64,000 nt of DNA from Rhizobacter koreensis. Lineage in GTDB: Bacteria > Pseudomonadota > Gammaproteobacteria > Burkholderiales > Burkholderiaceae_C. This document shows, piece by piece, positions 40,145 through 48,470 of the stretch; positions within the stretch are counted from its first letter, which is position 1, and every line of letters starts with the position of its first letter. Below the pieces are notes generated by a model. It worked only from the letters and a program-made list of their open reading frames with translations. It was not told the origin of the DNA and ran no database searches. Where the stretch lies: contig NZ_JABWMJ010000008.1 of NCBI RefSeq assembly GCF_013366375.1, positions 186,001 through 250,000 on the forward strand, in the 5' to 3' direction. A program made the translations under genes and the position numbers.

Positions 40145-40814
40145 GGGGTTCTCCTTCAGGGGTGAAGGGGAACGCCCATCCCTGGCGGGGAACTGGGGTT
40201 CCCCGTCTGGGATGCCGTGCCGGGAAGGCAAGGCGCTTCGTCGCGCACAAGTGCGTGCGCGGGCTGCAGAGGTCCGCGTCCGAGAGGACGCGGCCAGGGC
40301 AGATGCGTGCGTCAGGCCAGGCTTCTGATCGAGATCAGGCCGGGCTGGTGAGCGCAGGGCGCGTCACGACGCAGCGGTCGTGATAGGCGCATGCGAGGAG
40401 GGGCCACGACACAGGGTCATGGCCGGCTCCTGGTTTCGGATCCGAATGGATCGGAATCGGCCCGGCACACGGATGTGCCGGACGGGACACAAGGCAGGTA
40501 ACGACTGCGACGCCAGCTGGGCTGGACTTCAGGGCGACCAGAGCCACCGATGAAGGCTGAGCAGACGCGATGTCCGCAGGAAGCCGGGCCAGTATGGGAC
40601 GCGGGAACTTGGCCTGCAACAGGCCCGAGGTCTCCTCGCGACAATGCCCGCCCAAGCGACCGGCTCGGCCGACGCTTGGGCGGGCAGTCGAATCCGAGTC
40701 CTCCACGTCGATGGCCCGGAATGCGTCGCTGCCCGCTTGCAGGGCGTGCAGGTCGGCAGTCGGTTCGTATAGTGGGTGGATCAAGACCTCCAGCAGACCG
40801 GTTCCGCACTGTCC
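40145..40814. other. intergenic stretch with divergent leaders and island repeat
   Basis: No credible gene. The left part is the hairpin leader of the leftward pair: a perfect GGGGAAC/GTTCCCC stem at 40187-40204. Copy 2 of the 22-bp repeat is at 40493-40514, preceded by a CCGGCACA/TGTGCCGG inverted repeat near 40462-40481. TATAGT at 40768-40773 could be a -10 element for the rightward genes. Confidence 0.5.
40493..40514. repeat. island 22-bp dispersed repeat, copy 2
   Basis: Identical to 37260-37281 and 47927-47948. Flanks differ apart from GC-rich inverted repeats just upstream. Confidence 0.85.
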
Positions 40815-41060
40815 ATGACCGTCGAGCGCTATGCCTTCACTGACTGCGAAGCAACCACGGCGGCTGGGGTGCCGCTGCGCATTCCTGCTGGAGTTCACCA
40901 CGTCGAGCGGCGATCGCTGGTGCTCCGCGTCCGCCTGGGTGGCCGCGAGCTCGATCTGACCCTGGCCGAGTGGGAACGGCTGCTGCACGCAGGCTGTGTC
41001 GGGCCGATCCCCGTCGTGGTTGCCGATCCGCAGGGAGCCGGCGACACCCATCCTCGGTGA
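40815..41060 (+). CDS. small hypothetical protein upstream of the CoiA-like gene
   Basis: 81 residues. It looks like a compact beta-rich protein (MTVERYAFTDCEATTAAGVPLRIPAG, then VERRSLVLRVRLGGRELDLTLAEWERLL). No family recognised. It ends 10 bases before the start chosen for the CoiA-like gene, so the two are probably co-transcribed. There is no strong ribosome-binding site; GTG 40776 is an alternative start. Confidence 0.55.
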   Translation: MTVERYAFTDCEATTAAGVPLRIPAGVHHVERRSLVLRVRLGGRELDLTLAEWERLLHAGCVGPIPVVVADPQGAGDTHPR

Positions 41061-41070
41061 GGCGTGCACG

Positions 41071-43038
41071 GTGGCGAAGGCAGAGTGGAACGTCCAGGCC
41101 GGGAACTCAGATCGCCAGATCCCGGCGACCACGGGAGCTGTGCCGCTCAAGTGGGCCAGCGACGCGTCGACGGGTGCCCCCCGGTACATCCATGACCCGG
41201 ACATCGTTTCGCAGGCTGCGGGCGCCGTATGTCCCGGCTGTGGCAGCAAGTTGTGGACGGTACTGGCGGGTCAGCCGCAGCGCGTTCGACCGACGGCACA
41301 CTTCCGCCACGTGGCCGGCACGCCGCGAACCGCGTGTGTCGTCGTCGCGGCGCGTCTTGCTGCCTCGCACCATCTGGCGTCGCTGGGCTACATCGACCTG
41401 CCGCGACGGCGGGTGACCGCCGTCTCGAAGGGTTTCAGCGGTGAGGGCTACGAGGGATGGGTGGAGGAGCCGGCGCAGCGTGTTCGGATCAGTGAAGTGC
41501 GAATGGTCGATCTGGCCGCGGCGGAACTGACCCTGGACGATGGCAGGACCATCCTGGTGGACCTGACGGGCAAGCGCGTCGAAGGCGAGGCAGGCCGCGC
41601 TGTCATCACGATCAATCTGTCGGACCCGGCGCTGGCGGAGATGGACGTGGACGAGCTGCGAGCGCGACTGCGGCTGCTGCCTCCCGCAAGATGGTGCTCC
41701 CACTGGCGTGATCGCGAGTTGACGACGGAGGCGAGGACCCAGGCTGTGGACATGGCGCGGCAGGCGCTCGATGCCTGGTCCGACGAGGACGAGGCGCGGT
41801 TCCAGGCGCAACTGCCGCCGGGCATGGACCCGGACGCGACCGCGACGATGCGTCGGGAGACATTGCTTCACCGAACCGTCAAGTCGATCCTGGAAGACGC
41901 GAGGCGGATCCAAGCACCAGGCTTGCATGCCGCCGTGCAGCGTGACGCACCGGATGGGTACGGCGACGGCTGGTATGACCATCGCGTCGAGGTCCTCTGG
42001 TGGAGCGCGCCGGCCGAACTGAGGTTCGAGGCCGTGGAACTGGAGCGGCGCCTCGGCCGCATCGTGCCGGATGTTGTCGGGCACCTGGCGGAGCCTCGAC
42101 CGCGCATCCTGGGCGGCATCGCCACCCGGGTTCAACGGGGCGATGACGAAGAAGAGGACGAGCAGCACGATGAGTTCCCAGCGCACTGGTCGGAGACGGT
42201 GCTGATCGAAGTCGCGGTCACGCACAAAGTGGATGAGGAGAAGCTGCGGAAGGTCCGGCATCTCGATCTGCCGACGCTTGAGATCGACCTCGGTGCGATG
42301 GGGGGACGGCTGACCCAGGACGGTCTGCGCAGACTGGTCGTGGATGGGTTGGAAGGCAAGCGTTGGCTGCACCACCCAACGCTGCGAACCCAACGTGCGC
42401 TGCTGCGCTACAAGCTCCGTGAACATGCCGAGGTACTGGCCTACCAGGCCTACATCCGGGCACACCGGCGTGAGCGTCTGCTCGAAACACTCCCTTCGCT
42501 CTGGGCGGAGCGCTACCTACAGGCACTCAGGGCGTTCTGCGACGCCAACATCAGGATCGAGAGGCTCCGAAAGACCGAAGGACCGCGATACCTCGAACAC
42601 CTGGACGAGGACAGCGAGGAATGGGCGGAGGTCGCCCTGGCCGCCGAGGCCCTTGAAGCGCATGGGTTCGAGGGCGGTGTCGAGCGTGTGTTTGCCCGCA
42701 CGATCGTGCCTCGCATCCTTTCGATCCAGTTGAACACCGGGGTCGGCTACGCCGTGTCGAGCGCGATCGAGGTGTTGAACGCGATCATGAACACCCGCAG
42801 CGACAACAGCACGCAGTGGCTGTCGCTCTACCTCATTGCCGCGAAGTCCTTCGACGTGGAGCGGCACTTCAGGCCCGAGCAAGTTCAACGTTTCCGTAAG
42901 TGGCGCGCGGAGGTCGTCGGGCAGATCGAGGCGGAGGCACCCGAGTACCTGCGGCCGGCCCGATTCGATGCCATCCTGTCCCTGCTCTTCCCAGCGATGG
43001 CGCGCGGCATTGCGCACGGTAAGGGGCGGGCGGACTGA
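41071..43038 (+). CDS. large CoiA-like protein, candidate PD-(D/E)XK nuclease
   Basis: 655 residues from GTG 41071 (GTGAGG upstream); GTG 40996 is possible but overlaps the preceding gene. The N-terminus has a CoiA-type zinc-ribbon/His signature: CPGCGSKLW near residue 53, then HFRHVAGTPRTAC. Around residue 375, SETVLIEVAVTHKVDEEKLRKVRHLDLPTLEIDL has the strand-helix pattern of restriction-like nucleases, with E-V-x-V and a following Lys. CoiA itself assists transformation. This long form in an island could be a nuclease for plasmid or phage DNA. Activity is inferred and no biochemical relative can be named. Confidence 0.7.
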   Translation: MAKAEWNVQAGNSDRQIPATTGAVPLKWASDASTGAPRYIHDPDIVSQAAGAVCPGCGSKLWTVLAGQPQRVRPTAHFRHVAGTPRTACVVVAARLAASHHLASLGYIDLPRRRVTAVSKGFSGEGYEGWVEEPAQRVRISEVRMVDLAAAELTLDDGRTILVDLTGKRVEGEAGRAVITINLSDPALAEMDVDELRARLRLLPPARWCSHWRDRELTTEARTQAVDMARQALDAWSDEDEARFQAQLPPGMDPDATATMRRETLLHRTVKSILEDARRIQAPGLHAAVQRDAPDGYGDGWYDHRVEVLWWSAPAELRFEAVELERRLGRIVPDVVGHLAEPRPRILGGIATRVQRGDDEEEDEQHDEFPAHWSETVLIEVAVTHKVDEEKLRKVRHLDLPTLEIDLGAMGGRLTQDGLRRLVVDGLEGKRWLHHPTLRTQRALLRYKLREHAEVLAYQAYIRAHRRERLLETLPSLWAERYLQALRAFCDANIRIERLRKTEGPRYLEHLDEDSEEWAEVALAAEALEAHGFEGGVERVFARTIVPRILSIQLNTGVGYAVSSAIEVLNAIMNTRSDNSTQWLSLYLIAAKSFDVERHFRPEQVQRFRKWRAEVVGQIEAEAPEYLRPARFDAILSLLFPAMARGIAHGKGRAD

Positions 43039-43099
43039 ATTCTTCTGAGGGACCTTCTGTCCTCGGCGGGTTGCTCCGGCGTCTTGGCACAATTGACCC

Positions 43100-43558
43100 A
43101 TGCCCAACATTGCATCCGTGCTCAAGGCCGAGATCGTTCGTCTGGCTCGCAAGGAGTTGCGCAGCGAGGTCGATTCGATCAGGAAGGCGCTCGCGGCAGC
43201 ACGCGCGGAGAGCGCCGCGTTGAAGCGCAGGGTCAGTGAACTGGAGCGGTCCATGCGGCAGTCCGCACGTGCCGCCCCCGCTCGGCCGCCATCGCCAACA
43301 TCGGTCGAGGAGGCTGACGGCGGCGACAAGTTCCGGTTCCGCGCCTCCGGCATGGCCAGCAATCGCAAGCGACTGGGTCTGTCGGCTGCGGACTTCGGGT
43401 TGCTGGTCGGCGCATCCGGACAGAGCGTGTACGCCTGGGAGCAGGGCAAGGCACGTCCTAGGGGCAAGAACCTCGCAGCCATCGCTGCCTTGCGCGGGGT
43501 CGGCAAGCGCGAGGTGGTGGAGCGGTTGGCAGCCCTGAAGTCGGGCGGGAAGCCGTAG
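43100..43558 (+). CDS. coiled-coil plus XRE-type helix-turn-helix DNA-binding protein
   Basis: 152 residues. Residues ~15-60 form a charged coiled coil (KELRSEVDSIRKALAAARAE, ALKRRVSELERSMRQ). Residues ~85-140 form an XRE-like helix-turn-helix (RKRLGLSAADFGLLVGASGQSVYAWEQGKARPRGKNLAAIAAL). Proteins with this layout are widespread nucleoid- or plasmid-associated regulators. It follows the CoiA-like gene by 61 bases and precedes parB. It is a candidate reader of one of the island's repeated palindromes. Confidence 0.8.
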   Translation: MPNIASVLKAEIVRLARKELRSEVDSIRKALAAARAESAALKRRVSELERSMRQSARAAPARPPSPTSVEEADGGDKFRFRASGMASNRKRLGLSAADFGLLVGASGQSVYAWEQGKARPRGKNLAAIAALRGVGKREVVERLAALKSGGKP

Positions 43559-43696
43559 GCGAGCCAGCGCCCGGTCCGGCGTCCTGACCGGACCATCGGC
43601 GAGTGCCCCTCGCCACCCTTGAAGCGCACGGCCTCAATGGGATCCTGACTGCATGGTGGGCCGCCGGCCTGCCATGCAACCGATCAGGAGTCCCTC

Positions 43697-45844
43697 ATGA
43701 AATTCTCCAAAGCCGAGGTCGACGCCATCATCGAGGCGTCCCCACGCACCTTCGTTCCCTTCAACAAGCTGGTGCTGTCCGAGGACCACCAGGCCCGCAG
43801 TGCCACGGCGCCCGTGATGTCGCTGCCGGAACTGGCCGCGTCGATCAAGGACAGCGGCGTGTTGCAGAACCTTGTCGTCGTCCAGGCGGCGCGCGGGCGC
43901 TACGAGGTCTGCGCCGGCGGGCGGCGGCTCGCCGCGCTCACGCTGCTCGTGCAGCAGGGCGACATCGCCGACAACTACCCCGTGCCGGTACTCGTCGTGC
44001 CGGCCGACAAAGCGCTCATCGCGAGCCTTGCCGAGAACTGCTTCCACGTGCCGATGCACCCGGCCGACGAGTTTGCCGCCTTCGCCCGGCTGCTCGCGCA
44101 CGGCAAGTCGGTCGAAGACGTGGCCGCAGCCTTCGGCGTGACGCCGCTCATCGTCAAGCGGCGCATGAAGCTCGCCACCGTCTCACCCCAGCTGATGGCC
44201 CTGTACCGCGAAGGCGGCATCGGCCTGGACTGCCTCACGGTGCTGGCCTCGGTCGACGATCACCAGCGCCAGGACCAGGCCTGGGCCGGTCTGCCGAGCT
44301 GGAACCAGCGCCCGGAGCATCTGCGGCAGTTGCTGACCCGGGGCGAGATCGAATCGGACACCGACCCGCTGGCCCGCTTCGTCACCCTCAAGGCCTACGA
44401 GAATGCTGGCGGTCCGCTGCGCCGCGACCTGTTCAGCGACGATGACCGCAAGGCCTACCTGCTGGACCCGGCCCTGCTGGAGCGCCTCGCTGCCGACAAA
44501 CTGGGCAAGCGCGCGAAGCAACTGCTGTCTGAAGGCTGGAAGTGGGTCGACATCCGTCCGCGCTTCGCCTACGACGAGTACGTCAAGCACGGCGAACTGC
44601 GCAAGCCCCGCCGCGCGCCGACGCCCGAGGAAGCCGAGGCGCTGAAGGCGCTGGGGTCGCGCATCGCTGCCCTGCACGAGCAGATGGACGCGCTGGTGGA
44701 CCGCGACGGCGATGGCGATGGCGATGCCGGCGAGGGCGTCACCGGCGCCAGCGAGGCGAACGACGCCGCCGACGAGGACGACGCGTCGCGCGACCGTGCG
44801 TTCCTCGCCCTGGAGTCCGAGGCCGATGGGCTGGAGGAAGAGCGCAAGGCGAGACTGGAAGCGCTGACCGAATGGCCGGTGGCCTGGATGGCGCTCGCCG
44901 GGTGCGTGCTGCATGTGGGCGCGGACGGCCGTGCCGCGATCAAGGCAGGGCTCATCCGTCCCGAGGATCGGGCCGATCTGGCGCAGGCCATCACCAAGGC
45001 TGCCGAACAGAAGTCGGCCGGTGGAGGCAGCTCGGAAGGCGACGCGGAGGCTGCGCGCGGCTCGGGGCTCCCGGCCCTGCAGTCGCTTCCATCGGCAGCC
45101 GGCGCCACGGCACGGCCCGTGCATTCCGAGAAGCTCATGCGCCGCCTCACGGCCCACCGTGTCGCCGCGATCCAGGCCGAACTGCTGGACCGACCCGAGG
45201 TTGCGCTGGCGGCACTGACAACCCACCTGACACTGAAGCTGCTGGCCGACCCGCTCCATGGCGCCTACCGACTGCCCAACCTGCTGGCGATCAGCGCGAC
45301 CGGCAACCAGCACGAACTGCGGGGCGCGGCCGAGGACATTGAGGCGAGCCCGGCGGCCCAGCGCATCGAAGCCGACCGCATCGCCTGGATCGAGCACCTG
45401 CCCAAGGAGCCCGAGGCGGTGTTCGACTGGATGCTGGGGCAGCCGCCGCAGACGGTGCAGCGGCTGCTGACCTTCCTGGTTGCGTCCACCGTGAACGGCA
45501 TCAACGGCACCGACGCCGGCCGACCGGTCAATGACGGTCTGGCCCGTGCCCTCGGCCTGGACATGACGCGATGGTGGTCGGCGACGGGGGAGGCCTACCT
45601 TCAGCACGTGTCCAAGACGAGGGTGGTCGAGGTGGTGCACACCGTGGCCGGCGCCAAGGCGGCAGGCCCGCTCGCGGCGCTGAAGAAGGATGCCGCGGTG
45701 GCGCAGGCCGAACAACTGCTCGCCGGGCGTGGCTGGTTGCCCGACTGCCTGCGCGTGCAGCCGGACGCCGAATCCCCGGCGACGGGTGGCGAGGCGGTCG
45801 ACGCCAACGATCCAGCACGGACCGAGGCGCCCGACTGCGCCTGA
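43697..45844 (+). CDS. large ParB/RepB/Spo0J-family partition protein
   Basis: 715 residues, about twice the size of chromosomal ParB and similar to ParB proteins of large plasmids and integrative elements. The ParB N-terminal domain is clear: FNKLVLSEDHQARS, SIKDSGVLQNLVVVQ, CAGGRRLAAL, then LAENCFHVPMHPADEFAAF and a helix-turn-helix (SVEDVAAAFGVTPLIVKRRMKL). An acidic linker with GDGDGDAGEG near residue 340 leads to a long C-terminal domain of unknown role. No ParA gene is adjacent. The leader has GC-rich stem-loops and AGGAG before ATG 43697. Confidence 0.9.
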   Translation: MKFSKAEVDAIIEASPRTFVPFNKLVLSEDHQARSATAPVMSLPELAASIKDSGVLQNLVVVQAARGRYEVCAGGRRLAALTLLVQQGDIADNYPVPVLVVPADKALIASLAENCFHVPMHPADEFAAFARLLAHGKSVEDVAAAFGVTPLIVKRRMKLATVSPQLMALYREGGIGLDCLTVLASVDDHQRQDQAWAGLPSWNQRPEHLRQLLTRGEIESDTDPLARFVTLKAYENAGGPLRRDLFSDDDRKAYLLDPALLERLAADKLGKRAKQLLSEGWKWVDIRPRFAYDEYVKHGELRKPRRAPTPEEAEALKALGSRIAALHEQMDALVDRDGDGDGDAGEGVTGASEANDAADEDDASRDRAFLALESEADGLEEERKARLEALTEWPVAWMALAGCVLHVGADGRAAIKAGLIRPEDRADLAQAITKAAEQKSAGGGSSEGDAEAARGSGLPALQSLPSAAGATARPVHSEKLMRRLTAHRVAAIQAELLDRPEVALAALTTHLTLKLLADPLHGAYRLPNLLAISATGNQHELRGAAEDIEASPAAQRIEADRIAWIEHLPKEPEAVFDWMLGQPPQTVQRLLTFLVASTVNGINGTDAGRPVNDGLARALGLDMTRWWSATGEAYLQHVSKTRVVEVVHTVAGAKAAGPLAALKKDAAVAQAEQLLAGRGWLPDCLRVQPDAESPATGGEAVDANDPARTEAPDCA

Positions 45845-45872
45845 ACGCAGGGCCGGCCCGGGCCAGGTCGGC

Positions 45873-47180
45873 TCAGGCGGTCGGGACCGATGCGTCACCG
45901 TCGTCGCCGATGGACCCTGGTCCGCGCTTGCCGCTGTCGCCCTGTGTCGGGCCGTGCCTGCCGGCAGGTGCGCGTCGAATGGCACCGACGTAAGCCCCAG
46001 CCGAGCGAAGCCTCGCGTGACCGGCAGCGCGAGCCACCTCCACGCGTGCTTGCCGGTCAAGCGCAGGATCGACGGGTCCGCCGCCACGTATCGGCGCTGC
46101 CGTGCCCGTGACCTTGGCGTACTTGCCCTGGAGGTGATCGTGCCGCGCCCCATGCCCGGTGGTGCCGCTTTCCCGCTTGGTCAGGCCGAACTTGCGCAGG
46201 GCGTAGTCCAGCCGCCGAAGGTTGGACTTCAGGTCCCGATCCGGCGCTCCCATGTGCGCATCGTGGCCGCTGACCACGCTGCGGGCGAGCTCGATGGCCG
46301 CCTGCTGCTCCTCGGTGGCCAGCGCCAGCCAGCGCGGGCGGCCCCCCTTGCCCTTCGTCCACAGGTACCGATCCGCCTTTCGTTCGTCGTCGGGCAGGCC
46401 TGTCTCCTCGAAGGGGTGGACGTGGGCGTAGGGTCGGCACATCACCGACTCCTTGCGCCGCAGACCGACCTTCACCATCAGGCGCATCGACGCGCCGATG
46501 CGGGCGTCGTAGGCAGAGACCTGGGCCAGCAAGGCCTCCACGTCGATGCCGTTGCCGCTCCAGCTCTTGTCGCGCTGGGCGTTCTCGTGGCGCTCGTACT
46601 CGTCAGGCGTCAGGCCGTAGTGCTCGGGCCTGCGGATGAAGCCTGGTTTGTTGAGCCACATCGCCAGGCCACGCAGAAAGCTCAGGTAGGTCTGGATCGT
46701 CCCCGGCGAAAGCTTGCGGCGCTGCCAGACCTTCACCATCGCCTGGACATGCCGCTGGCCCAGGTTGCGGGGATCGGGTGCCAGCTTGAAGCCGGCGTCC
46801 GTGTGCAGTTCGCGGAAGAAGCGTCGCAGGAAGTGGGCGCGCTCGTAGCGCGTCTTGTGCGACACGGTCTTCTCCAAAGCGGTGTGCAGCGGGTTGAACA
46901 GCTCGATCAGCACGTCCACCACCCGGTTCACGGGCGTCCTGCCCGGCGGGTACATGGCCAGCACCTGCTGGGGCGACTTGCCGGCCCAGTTCTGGCGGCG
47001 TGGCGAGTCCTGGCCATGCACGCGGCCTGGGCTGGCCGAGGTCATCGAGGAGTTCCTGGAAGGGCGGGTGGGTGAGGAGGGCAGGGTGGAGCCATTGCGC
47101 GGGTCGTTGCGGCGGTCGTTGAGGGAGAGCGGTGCCTGCCGGCGGCGGCGCGAGGGTTCTTCACGGCGGATGCGGGACAT
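45873..47180 (-). CDS. tyrosine recombinase / integrase (island integrase 2)
   Basis: 435 residues. After a ~70-residue basic, disordered N-terminus comes a SAM-like domain (ALEKTVSHKTRYERAHFLRRFF, SPGTIQTYLSFLRGLAMWL). The catalytic domain has Arg (VKVGLRRKESVM, ~239), His-x-x-Arg (HGARHDHLQGKYA, ~343) and the Tyr in SAGAYVGAI (~397). It belongs to the divergent integrase-domain family found inside integrative elements and is not close to island integrase 1. It converges on parB (29 bases between stops). Whether it moves the whole island or a nested element is not clear. Confidence 0.85.
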   Translation of the reverse strand: MSRIRREEPSRRRRQAPLSLNDRRNDPRNGSTLPSSPTRPSRNSSMTSASPGRVHGQDSPRRQNWAGKSPQQVLAMYPPGRTPVNRVVDVLIELFNPLHTALEKTVSHKTRYERAHFLRRFFRELHTDAGFKLAPDPRNLGQRHVQAMVKVWQRRKLSPGTIQTYLSFLRGLAMWLNKPGFIRRPEHYGLTPDEYERHENAQRDKSWSGNGIDVEALLAQVSAYDARIGASMRLMVKVGLRRKESVMCRPYAHVHPFEETGLPDDERKADRYLWTKGKGGRPRWLALATEEQQAAIELARSVVSGHDAHMGAPDRDLKSNLRRLDYALRKFGLTKRESGTTGHGARHDHLQGKYAKVTGTAAPIRGGGPVDPALDRQARVEVARAAGHARLRSAGAYVGAIRRAPAGRHGPTQGDSGKRGPGSIGDDGDASVPTA

Positions 47181-47926
47181 GGTGGGCTTTCTGCGAGGTG
47201 GCGGACTGCCCGAACAGCACGCCGGTGGATGAATGGTCCGGGGGACCGGAGTTGGAGGAATCCATCTGGACATCCCCGGGGCCGATTCCTGGCAAGCCCA
47301 CGGCGATGGAGATCGTGTGCAACGTCGGTGCGGCGGTCGATCTCTGCAGCGCCACACCCACCCATGGCTTTGCTGGTCCGGGCTCCTCGTGGTCTTCGTC
47401 GAGGGGCCTGGGTCAGCTCGGTCAGACTTAAAAATGGAACACGTTGATCCAGACCGTCTGCGCATTTCTGCGACGCGACGACAAGGGTGATGTCCACCCC
47501 GCTCGGGGCTGGGTGCGACATCGACGCCAGGGTCGAGCCCTGGGTCATTCGGTGGATCAGGCCTGGTGTGCAGCGCCGGCCACTCGCATGGGTCCACCCC
47601 TGACCGAGAGTCCAGGGCGGTGTCGAGTTGATGAGCGAGGGTCGTGCGGGGAGCCTCATGGAGGCCATCACGCCGCGCGATGCGCGTCATGCGCGCGTGC
47701 TCAAGGGCTGGCGGGAACGGTGCGCGGCATCAGGTGCCGCCACGGGGTTCTGCTGCGCCGGTGCGCTTCAGGAGCGCCCAGCCGTCATCGCGGGGATGGG
47801 GCCGGCAAGGACCGGGCAGGTCACTGCTGTGGTGGATGACTCGGCACGCTCGCGGCGTCGATCCTTCTGGAGGTCGAGGCCGGTCGCGCCACCCGTTCGG
47901 GACGGGAACTTCGGTTGAAGGCACGG

Positions 47927-47948
47927 GGCAGGTAACGACTGCGACGCC
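47927..47948. repeat. island 22-bp dispersed repeat, copy 3
   Basis: Identical to 37260-37281 and 40493-40514, same orientation. A partial related sequence (GGCAGGTCACTGC) lies near 47815. Confidence 0.85.
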
Positions 47949-48081
47949 TGTAGTGCTCCACGGGGAGCGGGCCAGGAGCCCTCGGGAGCCCACAGTGGAA
48001 ACCGCGACGCCGGCCACGGTCAAGGCCGCATGCGCAGCGCCCGCCGCAAGACCCCTGATCGTGCGGCCCTTGGGGCAGGCA

Positions 48082-48362
48082 GTTGACGGCGCGAGATTCG
48101 GCGGCAGGGCCCGTCTAGCGTGGCAATGGACCGGATCGCCAGCAACGGCGCGGGGTTGACAGGCTGGGCTGCCGCCTCAGGTACCCCGACAAGGCTGGCA
48201 GGGGCCGTTCCGGGCCGGGTTGACGGCGCGCGAGCAGACGGGCGGACGGGGTTGACGAGTGACGTTCCAGTGTGACCGTGGTGACACCACGCGGCCGACT
48301 CGCCCGTTCGGTGTCACGCAGGGTTCAGTGCAGTGCTTCTGCAGTGCCAGCGCAGTGACACC
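48082..48362. repeat. repeat cluster, candidate partition site of the ParM-type system
   Basis: GTTGAC occurs at 48082, 48155, 48219 and 48251. GTGACACC occurs at 48281-48288 and 48355-48362, with its inverse GGTGTCAC at 48310-48317. The ParM-like gene begins 109 bases further on. Actin-type plasmid partition operons carry their centromere in this position, usually overlapping the promoter. No consensus -10 is obvious. Confidence 0.45.
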
Positions 48363-48470
48363 GGGACGGATCCGATGTCGAAATCGCGCCTGCAGAGACG
48401 GGTATCCGCGTGGAGGAACAGGGTCGGCCTGTCGATCCTGAAGCACTCTTTCGTTCACTCGGAGAACACC

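Larger units (their letters stand above)
47181..48470. other. 1.3-kb gene-poor stretch with repeats upstream of the ParM operon
   Basis: Several short frames are open, but none has convincing protein character or a supported start. The stretch holds copy 3 of the 22-bp repeat (47927-47948) and, from 48082 to 48362, a cluster of short repeats (four GTTGAC, two GTGACACC and one inverted GGTGTCAC) directly before the ParM-like gene. Its position fits a centromere-like partition site and the operon promoter. Confidence 0.5.

Noticed and set aside
40335..41249. 304-codon minus-strand frame opposite the small gene and the CoiA-like start
   Set aside because: No start signal or domain, and it includes the 22-bp repeat; the opposite strand has better coding evidence.
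47628..47918. 96-codon plus-strand frame in the gene-poor stretch
   Set aside because: No family, weak composition, no clear ribosome-binding site and it extends to the edge of repeat copy 3.
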